DNA of 7,327 bases from Syntrophomonadaceae bacterium (lineage in GTDB: Bacteria > Bacillota > Dethiobacteria > DTU022): assembly GCA_003553895.1 (NCBI GenBank), contig PWFM01000024.1, forward strand, positions 1 to 7,327, given 5' to 3'. A program made the translations under genes and the position numbers. Shown here in pieces: positions 1 through 6,111 of the stretch. The notes beneath the pieces were generated by a model, which saw only the letters and a list, made by a program, of their open reading frames with translations, made no database searches and was not told where the DNA came from. Positions within the stretch are counted from its first letter, which is position 1, and the number at the start of each line of letters is the position of its first letter.

Positions 1-1
1 A

Positions 2-139
2 AGCGTCCTGGTCATGTCCTGCGGGCACCCCGAAGAAAGGGTTATCACCGATTTAAAGACAGTAAGCGGGGATGAGCTGTCCTATTTTTCATTAATCATT
101 TCGCGAAAGGAGCCGGTGCTGAAATGGCAAAACCGTTAA
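2..139 (+). CDS. cbiL: Cobalt-precorrin-2 C(20)-methyltransferase, C-terminal end (partial)
   Basis: This is the last 45 codons of a gene that starts before the window; the stop is TAA at 137-139. The visible piece reads SVLVMSCGHPEERVITDL and then, after a short linker, SYFSLIISRK. That pattern, a conserved Cys-Gly before PEERVITDL and then YFSLII, is typical of the C-terminal end of the CbiL/CobI branch of the SAM-dependent tetrapyrrole methylases. The enzyme transfers a methyl group to C20 of cobalt-factor II / cobalt-precorrin-2 in the cytoplasm. The end overlaps the start of cbiF by 16 bases in another frame, which implies coupled translation. The cbiL-cbiF order is common in anaerobic cobalamin operons and supports the call. 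The catalytic N-terminal part is not visible, so another methylase of the same superfamily cannot be fully excluded. Confidence 0.72.
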   Translation, partial: SVLVMSCGHPEERVITDLKTVSGDELSYFSLIISRKEPVLKWQNR

Positions 140-888
140 TACATATTGTGGGGGCGGGTCCCGGTGACCCGGAATTGATCACGGTCAAGGGAGAACGCCT
201 GCTCAGGGAAGCAGACCTGGTGGTCTATGCCGGCTCCCTGGTCAACAAGCAGGTCCTGGGCGTAGTGGGGAAAGAATGCGAACTCTATGACAGCGCCGGT
301 ATGGATCTGGAGGAGATCTGCCGGGTGATGATCGATTATGCCCGGGCCGGTAAAAAGGTGGTTCGCCTGCACAGCGGGGATCCGAGCATTTACGGTGCCC
401 TGCGGGAGCAGATGCAGATTCTGGAGGAGGCCGGGGTCGGCTACAAAATGGTCCCCGGTGTAAGTTCATTTGCAGCCGCCGCTGCAGCGGTGGGTAAGGA
501 ATATACCCTGCCTGAAATTTCGCAGACGGTAATTTTGACCCGCCTGGCCGGGCGCACGCCGGTGCCCGAAGCGCAGGCCCTGGGGCGGCTGGCCGGGCAC
601 GAAGCCAGCATGGCCATTTTCCTGAGCACGGGTATGGTTGACCGGGTGGTCGAGGAGCTGAAGCAGGGCTATCCTGAAGATACCCCGGCGGCGGTAGTCT
701 ACAAGGCGTCCTGGGAAGAAGAAAAAGTCATACAAGGCACGCTGCAAGATATTGCCGGCAAGGTCAAGGAAGCCGGGTTGAAGCTGAGCGCCCTGATCCT
801 GGTGGGACGGTTTTTGGGCGACCCCGTCAGCCGTTCCAAACTTTACGATGCCGGCTTCAGCCACGGCTGCCGGGAGGGCAAAAAGTGA
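124..888 (+). CDS. cbiF: Cobalt-precorrin-4 C(11)-methyltransferase
   Basis: A 254-residue SAM-dependent tetrapyrrole methylase of normal length for CbiF/CobM. It methylates C11 of cobalt-precorrin-4 to give cobalt-precorrin-5A in the cytosolic anaerobic B12 pathway. The N-terminal glycine-rich loop GAGPGDPELIT (residues 10-20) and SGDPSIYG (84-91) are the SAM-site motifs of the superfamily. PGVSSFAAAAA follows at 111-121, then a single Arg at 140, STGM at 168-171 and YKASWEEE at 193-200. The last two are typical of the CbiF/CobM branch and separate it from CbiL and CbiH. AAAGGAG at 106-112 lies 11 bases before the ATG, slightly far but usable, and the start sits inside the cbiL end. The stop overlaps the cbiG start (GTGA), so the genes are coupled. 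Nothing in it looks broken. Confidence 0.95.
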   Translation: MAKPLIHIVGAGPGDPELITVKGERLLREADLVVYAGSLVNKQVLGVVGKECELYDSAGMDLEEICRVMIDYARAGKKVVRLHSGDPSIYGALREQMQILEEAGVGYKMVPGVSSFAAAAAAVGKEYTLPEISQTVILTRLAGRTPVPEAQALGRLAGHEASMAIFLSTGMVDRVVEELKQGYPEDTPAAVVYKASWEEEKVIQGTLQDIAGKVKEAGLKLSALILVGRFLGDPVSRSKLYDAGFSHGCREGKK

Positions 889-2252
889 AAGTAGCCATAA
901 TTGCCATCAGCAGAGACGGGATCACGTTGGCCGAGAAGCTCGCAGAGCTCTTTGATGCTGCCGATGTCTATGTCCCGCCCCGCCTGGCAGAAGCAGCAGA
1001 AGCGGGCGACTCAGGTAAGGCCGAAGCAAATTGCGGGCCGGGGCAGGACCCTGGGCTTGATCTGGGTAAACCGGGTATTATTCCCGGAACAGCCGATGCT
1101 TCCTGTAAAGCCGAATTTAAGGTTAACAGCAGCAGGGATGCTTGTAAAGAAACAGCTGCATCAGGCTGTACCGAAAACCGGGACGGGCAAGTTGACCGGG
1201 ATGATGGTTCGGAGGAAGATCTGCTTTGCGGCGGCCAGAAAGTTAATTTAAAACCATTGAACGGGGGTTTTTATCCCGGGGTGGCAGAAATATTCAGCGC
1301 TTACCCGGCCCTGATCTTTGTATCTGCCGCCGCAGTAGCGGTGCGGGCGATTGCCCCCTGCCTGGCGGGAAAAGACCGCGACCCGGCCGTGGTGTTAGTT
1401 GATGAAGGGGGGCAGTTTGCCATCAGCCTGCTTTCAGGGCACCTGGGCGGGGCCAACGCCCTGGCGGAAATGGTTGCCCGCCATTTGGGGGCGCAGGCGG
1501 TGATCACCACCGCTACCGATACAAAAGGCATTTCAGCTTTTGACAGCCTGGCCCGGCAGTGGGGTTGGTCTATCGAGAACCTGCCCGATTTAAAACATAT
1601 CAGCGCCGCCATGCTGGAAGGACGTGAGGTAGTGCTCTACGGGCGGCAGACTGAAGGCGGTGCAGCGCCGCAGGGTGGGGCGGCTGCTGAAAGCTTGAAG
1701 GATTTGCTGGCTGGAAAACTGACCGGGAATGTTTATATTACCGAAAAGAAAGAAGAATTATCCCGGGCCCGGCACGGGGCGGTGATAATCGACAACTGCC
1801 TGGAAGAGTGGCCGGTCCCGGAAGGAATGCCGCTGGTGATCTTGAGGCCGAAAAATGTAGCAGCGGGTGTGGGTTGCAGGAAAGGTGTCCCGGCCAGGGC
1901 AATTATACAGGCGGTCGAGCATGCTTTCTGCGAAGCCGGGTTTGCGCTAAAAAGCCTGTCCTGTTTGGCCAGCGGAGAATTTAAAGCCGGTGAAGCCGGC
2001 CTGGTTGAGGCAGCCCGTTATTTCGGGGTGCCCCTGAAAATATTCAGCCGGGCGGATATTGCCGCCGCTCTGGAAGAAGGCGCGCTCAAGGACTGCAGCC
2101 GGTCCGCTTTTGTTGAAGAACAGGTCGGAGTGGGCGCCGTGGCAGAACCCTGCGCCGTTCTCGGCAGCGGCGGTAAGGGACTTGCCCTGCCGGCCGAGCG
2201 GGGAGAGGGCATTACCGTGTCTCTGGCCGAAGGGCCTCTGTTCACCGCATGA
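885..2252 (+). CDS. cbiG: Cobalt-precorrin-5A hydrolase with an N-terminal insertion
   Basis: CbiG opens the C20 lactone of cobalt-precorrin-5A and releases the two-carbon unit as acetaldehyde, giving cobalt-precorrin-5B. The start is GTG at 885, overlapping the cbiF stop, with GGGAGGG at 872-878 six bases upstream. Residues 1-36 (MKVAIIAISRDG... DVYVPPRL) form the first strand and helix of the N domain. The domain resumes near residue 123 and holds the family motif LLSGHLGGANALA (182-194) and ITTATDTKGISAFD (207-220). A middle domain follows, and the C-terminal CbiG/CobE domain from about 316 contains AAGVGCRKGVPARAI (326-340). Between the first element and the rest lies a hydrophilic insert of about 80 residues (37-120) with cysteines at 50, 74, 87, 95 and 115 and no histidine. 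The total of 455 residues is longer than the roughly 340-390 I expect for CbiG. The frame is intact throughout, so the protein is probably functional. Confidence 0.93.
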   Translation: MKVAIIAISRDGITLAEKLAELFDAADVYVPPRLAEAAEAGDSGKAEANCGPGQDPGLDLGKPGIIPGTADASCKAEFKVNSSRDACKETAASGCTENRDGQVDRDDGSEEDLLCGGQKVNLKPLNGGFYPGVAEIFSAYPALIFVSAAAVAVRAIAPCLAGKDRDPAVVLVDEGGQFAISLLSGHLGGANALAEMVARHLGAQAVITTATDTKGISAFDSLARQWGWSIENLPDLKHISAAMLEGREVVLYGRQTEGGAAPQGGAAAESLKDLLAGKLTGNVYITEKKEELSRARHGAVIIDNCLEEWPVPEGMPLVILRPKNVAAGVGCRKGVPARAIIQAVEHAFCEAGFALKSLSCLASGEFKAGEAGLVEAARYFGVPLKIFSRADIAAALEEGALKDCSRSAFVEEQVGVGAVAEPCAVLGSGGKGLALPAERGEGITVSLAEGPLFTA

Positions 2253-2504
2253 AATGTCCAGGGCTTCGAACCTGGAGCTCCTGCTTTAAAGTATTTTATT
2301 ATCTGTTTATCCGCGCAAGCAGCCTAAAAAAGAGGTTTTTATGCTCAGGATTAGAATGGTGGTAGATAAAAGCTTTACTTACGGTTAAATAGTTGCAAGT
2401 TTAACAAGAGGAGCATTGCAGCATTTAATAATCATTTTAAAAGATCAGGTTTGAGCTTTAGTTAACTTTAAGTGTTGACAGCATCCGGCAGGGAAGGGAT
2501 TGGA
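2253..2504 (+). other. AT-rich spacer between cbiG and cbiH
   Basis: This stretch of 252 bases splits an otherwise tightly packed operon and is clearly richer in A and T than the genes around it. It holds an imperfect hairpin (CCAGG at 2258-2262, CCTGG at 2271-2275, 8-base loop) without a T-run. It also holds a weak AAAAA/TTTTT inverted repeat around 2326-2340. A possible 15-codon reading frame starts at ATG 2341 after AAGAGG (stop TAA at 2386-2388), and a GAGGAG lies at 2408-2413 without a good start. I find no convincing promoter, terminator or cobalamin riboswitch core. It may be a processing or internal control region, or remains of lost sequence. Confidence 0.6.
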
Positions 2505-3254
2505 ATGAAAATGGCTTTGGGAAAAGTTAGTGTGGTGGGAATAGGGCCCGGGAAGCCCGAGCATATGACAGCACGGGCCCGGGAAGCGATAGAGAACAGC
2601 GATATGGTGATCGGCTACAAACTCTATGTGGAGCAGGTAAAGAGCCTGATTGGAGACAAAGAAACTGTCGCTACGGCTATGGGTAAAGAGGTGGAGCGCT
2701 GCCGTTTAGCAGTTGACGAAGCCGGGGAAGGGAAAAATGTGGCCCTGGTCAGCGGCGGTGACCCGGGTATTTACGGCATGGCCGGCTTGCTTTTGCAGGT
2801 TGCGGGCGAAAAGGAGCCGGCCCCGGAAGTGGAGATTATTCCCGGGGTTACGGCAGCAGGCGCAGCGGCGGCCGTGCTTGGCGCGCCTTTGATGCATGAT
2901 TTTGCCGTGATCAGTTTAAGCGACCTGCTCACCCCCTGGGAACTGATTGAAAAGCGTCTTGCGGCAGCGGCCGGCGCCGATTTTGTCGTCGTGCTTTATA
3001 ATCCCCGCAGCAGGGGGCGAAGCGATCTCTTGGCCCGGGCCAGGGAAATAGTTATGGAGCACAGGGGGGAGAAAACCCCGGTTGGGATTGTGCGCGGAGC
3101 AGGCAGGGAAGACCAGCAGCAGTGGGAGACCACCCTGGCAGAGATGGGTGCCTTGATGGAAAAGATCGATATGGCCAGCCTGGTCATTATCGGCAGCAGC
3201 CGCACTTATTTTGATGGTGGTAAGATGATCACGCCGAGGGGGTACCGGGTATGA
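2505..3254 (+). CDS. cbiH: Cobalt-factor III / precorrin-3B C(17)-methyltransferase
   Basis: A 249-residue SAM-dependent tetrapyrrole methylase that methylates C17 and brings about ring contraction, giving cobalt-precorrin-4. The SAM motifs are GIGPGKPE (12-19) and SGGDPGIYGMAG (83-94), followed by PGVTAAGAAAAVLGAP (113-128). LSDLLTPW (138-145), YNPRS (165-169), GSSRTY (230-235) and the terminal ITPRGY (242-247) are hallmarks of the CbiH/CobJ branch. I chose ATG 2505 because GAAGGG at 2493-2498 lies six bases upstream. An in-frame GTG at 2472 would add 11 residues without family similarity, and the ATG at 2511 is a weaker alternative. The gene follows a 252-base spacer after cbiG and overlaps cbiJ by four bases (ATGA). 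Length and motifs are complete. Confidence 0.94.
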   Translation: MKMALGKVSVVGIGPGKPEHMTARAREAIENSDMVIGYKLYVEQVKSLIGDKETVATAMGKEVERCRLAVDEAGEGKNVALVSGGDPGIYGMAGLLLQVAGEKEPAPEVEIIPGVTAAGAAAAVLGAPLMHDFAVISLSDLLTPWELIEKRLAAAAGADFVVVLYNPRSRGRSDLLARAREIVMEHRGEKTPVGIVRGAGREDQQQWETTLAEMGALMEKIDMASLVIIGSSRTYFDGGKMITPRGYRV

Positions 3255-3958
3255 TCCTGGTTTTGGCCGGAACAAGCGAAGGGCGTTTAGCCGCGGCTTC
3301 CCTGGAAAAAGAAGGCTTTGAGGTGATCGCTTCCACGGCTACCGCCTACGGGGGAGAGCTTTTGGCAAAAGATTTTCACGGGGAGATTACGGCACGGCCT
3401 TTAAGCTTTGCTGAGATGGTTCGGTTGATCACCGAGAAAAAGATCGATAAAGTGATCGATGCCACCCACCCCTATGCAGTGGAGGTTTCAAGCAATGCCG
3501 TGGAAGCCTGCCGGTTGAAAGGGATAGCTTACGAGCGCCTGGAGCGGGATGAGGAAACCTTTGCTGAAGAAGACGGGCTTTTCAGGGCCAGGGACGTGGA
3601 AGAAGCGGTCCAGCTGGCGGCAGATGTGGAGGGCAGCATCTTTTTAACCACGGGCAGCAGCAAGCTGGAGTCTTATACTGCCGGGCTTGATGCGGAAAGG
3701 CTGGTGGTGCGGATCCTGCCGGTAAAAGAGTCCCTGGAAAAGTGCCTTAGCCTTGGTATTTCGCCCCGTAACATCATAGCCATGCAGGGGCCGTTCGATG
3801 AAGAGTTAAACCGCTGCTTGTTTAAGCATTACCGGGCTTCCCTGGTTATAACCAAGGACAGCGGCCGGGCCGGGGGGACCAGGGAAAAAATTGATGCAGC
3901 CCGGGGGCTTGGTATCCCGGTGATCCTGATCAGCAGGCCCGGGGGCCAGGTTGAATAA
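3251..3958 (+). CDS. cbiJ: Cobalt-precorrin-6A reductase
   Basis: A 235-residue member of the CbiJ/CobK family, which uses a reduced nicotinamide nucleotide to reduce the corrin ring of cobalt-precorrin-6A to 6B in the cytosol. Visible family motifs are LAGTSEGR (5-12) at the N-terminal nucleotide-binding strand and DATHPYA (70-76). LTTGSS (132-137), RILP (154-157), AMQGPF (177-182) and TKDSGRAGGTREK (201-213) follow in the C-terminal lobe. The ATG overlaps the cbiH stop, and GAGGGGG at 3236-3242 is eight bases upstream, so translation is coupled. It is the last recognisable gene of the corrin operon here. The other early-pathway genes (cbiC, cbiD, cbiE, cbiT) are not in the window and may lie upstream of cbiL. 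No clear rho-independent terminator follows. Confidence 0.93.
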   Translation: MILVLAGTSEGRLAAASLEKEGFEVIASTATAYGGELLAKDFHGEITARPLSFAEMVRLITEKKIDKVIDATHPYAVEVSSNAVEACRLKGIAYERLERDEETFAEEDGLFRARDVEEAVQLAADVEGSIFLTTGSSKLESYTAGLDAERLVVRILPVKESLEKCLSLGISPRNIIAMQGPFDEELNRCLFKHYRASLVITKDSGRAGGTREKIDAARGLGIPVILISRPGGQVE

Positions 3959-4037
3959 AGGTAAAGCAGCGAGGCCGGATTATGACTTTTCTGTGTCACC
4001 TGAACAGTATTGCACATGATTAAAGGCGGTGATGTGA

Positions 4038-4047
4038 GCTTGCAAGC
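4038..4047. repeat. 10-base perfect palindrome
   Basis: GCTTGCAAGC equals its own reverse complement. It sits 80 bases after cbiJ, and short GTGA/TCAC arms lie around it (GTGA at 4034-4037, TCAC at 4056-4059). It could be a protein-binding site, but a palindrome of this size can occur by chance. Confidence 0.3.
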
Positions 4048-4082
4048 AAATTGAATCACTATGAAGTTTTTATTCCATAATC

Positions 4083-4112
4083 TTGAATTTTATGGTATTA
4101 TTAAAATAGTAT
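4083..4112 (+). promoter_or_regulatory. Candidate sigma-A promoter for the Xre regulator
   Basis: TTGAAT at 4083-4088 and TAGTAT at 4107-4112 are spaced by 18 bases in an AT-rich stretch upstream of the regulator gene. The match to TTGACA/TATAAT is fair rather than strong (four of six in each). The 8-base unit ATTAAAAT occurs twice, at 4100-4107 and 4111-4118, exactly 11 bases apart. This is about one helical turn and overlaps the -10 region. It would leave a leader of about 200 bases, so other promoters nearer the gene are possible. Confidence 0.3.
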
Positions 4113-4246
4113 TAAAATGTAGGTTTTGTCCCCAATTTTTAAACTGGTTAAAAGTCTTCTTTCTTTGAAAATCTGCCTGCGAACAGAATTTTATTAACGC
4201 AGACTGTTGTATAAAGTATTGCTTAGACATGCGCTTTTTGAGCCAT

Positions 4247-4275
4247 AACCAGGTCTTAATATTGCCAGCCTGGTT
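4247..4275. repeat. Inverted repeat / hairpin before the Xre gene
   Basis: AACCAGG (4247-4253) and CCTGGTT (4269-4275) are perfectly complementary, 15 bases apart, and followed by a short TT and TTTGCTTTG-like stretch. It lies about 48 bases before the ATG at 4323. It could be an operator for the regulator itself, a leader hairpin, or a weak terminator-like structure. The T-run is too short and interrupted for a confident terminator call. Confidence 0.35.
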
Positions 4276-4322
4276 TTGCTTTGACCCGGAGATAACTACA
4301 ACACCGGAGGGAATTGGTACGC

Positions 4323-5216
4323 ATGAACAGCCAGGAGTTCGGTAAGTTACTGGCGGCGCTCAGGAAACAAAACCTGAATGAATATGGTAGGAGTTGGACG
4401 AGGGAAGAATTGAGCAAATTTATTCATATCAGCCCCCACCAACTGGGCCGGTTGGAAAGGGGCAACCGCAAATACCTGGACACGGAAACCCTGCAGCTTT
4501 TGGCCGATGCCTTTAACTTAACTACTCTGGAAAGAAAAGAACTGTTCTTTGCCGCAGTAGGAGTTTCGGAAGACGAAATAATCAACCCCGATGATACAGA
4601 GACCACTTCGGAATTAAACAGCCTGTTATCAACCCTGGAAAAAATGCAGGCCCCGGCTTTCATGGTTGATGATTATGCCGATATTGTAGCGGTCAACATG
4701 ATTATGATGCGGTTTTACCAGGTAAACCCGGAATATGTGGAAGCAGGCGGCACCAGTTATGCCGCCTTTAATCTGTTAAAATTCATATATGATGAAAATT
4801 CCGGTTACAAAGATGCGGTCGGCGCCGCCTGGGAAGCTATGGCCAGACGGAATATGAACTTCTTCCGCCGGATATCGCTCAGGCAAAGGCACAAACCTTA
4901 TTTTATACAAATTCTTACTGAAATGCGCCGGATCAGGAAATTTGATCTGCACTGGCATGAGGTGACCCGAAGTCCTTCATATGTAGATTCAGTCTACGAT
5001 ATTTTCCAGTGGCACCATCCTGCCTACGGCCCGGTCCACCTTGTTTTTACCGAGGCTGCGGTCCCGACAAGATACGGCAACCTCTACTTGTTTACCTACA
5101 CGCCCCTGGATATTCACACTGCTGAGGTATTCCTCGAAATCGCCAGGGAAGCGGGCGGTCAGGCTTTTCAGTTCGCCCCCTGGCCTGTCAAGCCTTTAAA
5201 CGAGCCTGAAGAGTAA
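4323..5216 (+). CDS. Xre-family transcriptional regulator with MmyB-like ligand-binding domain
   Basis: A cytosolic DNA-binding protein of 297 residues. Residues 6-78 form an Xre/Cro-type helix-turn-helix: SWTREELSKF, then HISPHQLGRLERG (35-47) as turn and recognition helix, ending in TLQLLADAFNLT. After an acidic linker (84-97), LLSTLEKMQAPAFMVDDYAD (101-120) starts a domain of the MmyB-like regulator ligand-binding type (PAS-like fold). It continues with FNLLKFIYD (149-157) and WHEVTRSP (211-218) and ends with FTYTP (257-261). Such regulators are thought to sense small hydrophobic molecules; the ligand here is unknown. The start is uncertain: GGAGGG (4306-4311) is 11 bases before ATG 4323 and only two before an in-frame TTG at 4314. 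I prefer the ATG. The gene is 41 bases before ppa and probably shares its transcript. Confidence 0.85.
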   Translation: MNSQEFGKLLAALRKQNLNEYGRSWTREELSKFIHISPHQLGRLERGNRKYLDTETLQLLADAFNLTTLERKELFFAAVGVSEDEIINPDDTETTSELNSLLSTLEKMQAPAFMVDDYADIVAVNMIMMRFYQVNPEYVEAGGTSYAAFNLLKFIYDENSGYKDAVGAAWEAMARRNMNFFRRISLRQRHKPYFIQILTEMRRIRKFDLHWHEVTRSPSYVDSVYDIFQWHHPAYGPVHLVFTEAAVPTRYGNLYLFTYTPLDIHTAEVFLEIAREAGGQAFQFAPWPVKPLNEPEE

Positions 5217-5257
5217 AGGATTATCCAAAAGCAAACCATGCTGGAAAGGGGATAATT

Positions 5258-5902
5258 ATGCCGGAAAAACGAGATTATGATCAGCCCGGATCCGAGTTGC
5301 GCTACAGGGCCCACCCCTGGCACGGGGTCTACCTTGGTGATAACTGGCCAGATATTGTCAACACCTATATCGAGGTCGTGCCGAGCGATACGGTCAAGTA
5401 TGAGTTGGACAAGGAAACGGGGATCCTGCAGATTGACCGGCCCCAGCTTTATTCAAGCATTTACCCAACCCTGTACGGGATGCTGCCCCGGACCTACTGC
5501 GGCCAAAGGGTCGGCGATTTTTGCAGCCATAAGTCGGAGCTCGAAGGGGTCAGGGGGGACGGGGATCCCCTCGATATCTGCGTGATGACCGAAAAGATCG
5601 TCCCCCACGGCGACATCCTGCTGCGGGCCAAGCCGATCGGGGGGTTCCGCCTGCTGGACAGCGGTGAAGCCGACGACAAGATCATTTCCGTCCTGGTCGG
5701 CGATGCCCTCTACGGTCACTGGAAAGGTATCGAGGATGTCCCGGATGAAGTGATCAGGCGCCTGGAGCACTTCTTCCTTACCTACAAGCAGATGCCGGGT
5801 GGAGATGAGGAAAAGTGCGTCCTTGAGGCGATCTATGACAGGGAAGAAGCCCATGAAGTGATCCGCCTGGCGCATGAGGATTACCAGGATCTTTTTGCTT
5901 AA
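5258..5902 (+). CDS. ppa: Inorganic pyrophosphatase, family I (soluble)
   Basis: This cytosolic Mg-dependent enzyme hydrolyses pyrophosphate to phosphate and so pulls biosynthetic reactions forward. The 214-residue protein has the family I signature DGDPLDI (101-107). All active-site positions known from the E. coli enzyme can be aligned: E39, K47, E49, R61, Y69, Y73, D101, D103, D106, D134, D139, K141, Y176 and K177. Compared with E. coli, about 18 extra residues lie between Y73 and D101, including C81 and C89. The extended N-terminal HPWHGVYLGDN and the C-terminal VIRLAHEDYQDLF are, from memory, like the pyrophosphatase of chlamydiae rather than the usual bacterial form. AAAGGGG ends about seven bases before the ATG at 5258. 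Firmicutes often use family II (Mn) enzymes, so a family I gene may have been acquired. Adenosylation by the CobA-type enzyme encoded downstream releases triphosphate, so a link with B12 is possible but unproven. Confidence 0.93.
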   Translation: MPEKRDYDQPGSELRYRAHPWHGVYLGDNWPDIVNTYIEVVPSDTVKYELDKETGILQIDRPQLYSSIYPTLYGMLPRTYCGQRVGDFCSHKSELEGVRGDGDPLDICVMTEKIVPHGDILLRAKPIGGFRLLDSGEADDKIISVLVGDALYGHWKGIEDVPDEVIRRLEHFFLTYKQMPGGDEEKCVLEAIYDREEAHEVIRLAHEDYQDLFA

Positions 5903-6111
5903 GAAACCCGTTTAAAGAGGCAGGTGACAGGCTTACCCCGTTCTGCCCGGTGCAGGAAATCAGGATTCGATCACGGCCGCGAATTCAGGCAGGACGTGGA
6001 AGCGCAGTTCTGAACCCTCCCGTTTAGGATGAAGGAGATGGTTTTTCCCGGAGGCGCGGGGCTGTGATTTTCTCCTGTTTTAAGTTGTTATTAATAACCG
6101 GGAGGAAGCAG
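5903..6111 (+). other. Spacer between ppa and the adenosyltransferase gene
   Basis: A stretch of 209 bases, GC-rich in its first 160 bases and AT-rich just before the next gene. No complete gene is supported. On the minus strand, an open frame of 39 codons (stop at 5960-5962, open back to 6079) ends in GSELRFHVLPEFAAVIES, which looks protein-like but has no start codon in good context. It could be a gene remnant or chance. No convincing terminator for ppa is visible; GGCAG/CTGCC arms around 5920-5948 have a long loop and no T-run. Confidence 0.5.
6087..6098. promoter_or_regulatory. 12-base perfect palindrome before the adenosyltransferase gene
   Basis: GTTATTAATAAC is its own reverse complement and ends two bases before the GGGAGG ribosome binding site region of the adenosyltransferase gene (6100-6105). 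Position and symmetry fit an operator for a dimeric repressor. Its TTATT/AATAA half-sites also occur, in the opposite arrangement, after the Rrf2 promoter (6692-6705). In AT-rich DNA such a match can be fortuitous. Confidence 0.35.

Larger units (their letters stand above)
3959..4322 (+). other. 364-base AT-rich spacer between cbiJ and the Xre regulator gene
   Basis: A long non-coding stretch, much richer in A and T than its neighbours. It separates the cobalamin operon from the regulator gene and most likely carries the regulator's promoter. It contains a 10-base palindrome (4038-4047), a candidate promoter (4083-4112) with overlapping 8-base direct repeats, and a hairpin-forming repeat (4247-4275), each listed separately. 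The longest reading frame with an ATG is only a dozen codons (from 4015) and has no ribosome binding site. I see no tRNA, riboswitch core or clear terminator for the cbi operon. Confidence 0.6.

Noticed and set aside
136..864. Long antisense open frames across cbiF, cbiG, ppa and others
   Set aside because: They are in frames opposite GC-rich genes, lack family similarity and ribosome binding sites, and are explained by the sense genes.
2258..2280. Minus-strand GGTTCGAAGCC resembling a tRNA T-arm
   Set aside because: The loop is eight rather than seven bases, no CCA or matching acceptor arm follows, and the 60 bases where D and anticodon arms should lie show no cloverleaf.
2475..2480. Perfect TTGACA as a -35 element before cbiH
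   Set aside because: The sequence 17 bases downstream has no -10 resemblance and overlaps the ribosome binding site and start of cbiH.
2253..2504. Possible cobalamin riboswitch before cbiH or in the 3959-4322 spacer
   Set aside because: No B12-box-like core or surrounding stem set could be found in either spacer. Such an element, if present, would more likely precede the operon start outside the window.
2472..2504. GTG at 2472 as the cbiH start
   Set aside because: It adds 11 residues not typical of the family and lacks a ribosome binding site, whereas GAAGGG is well placed for ATG 2505.
4015..4053. Tiny reading frame (about 12 codons) in the cbiJ to Xre spacer
   Set aside because: There is no ribosome binding site before its ATG and nothing in the peptide suggests function.
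6064..6111. GTG start extending the adenosyltransferase by 16 residues
   Set aside because: The extra residues include a hydrophobic stretch unlike the family and span the palindrome and the ribosome binding site of ATG 6112.
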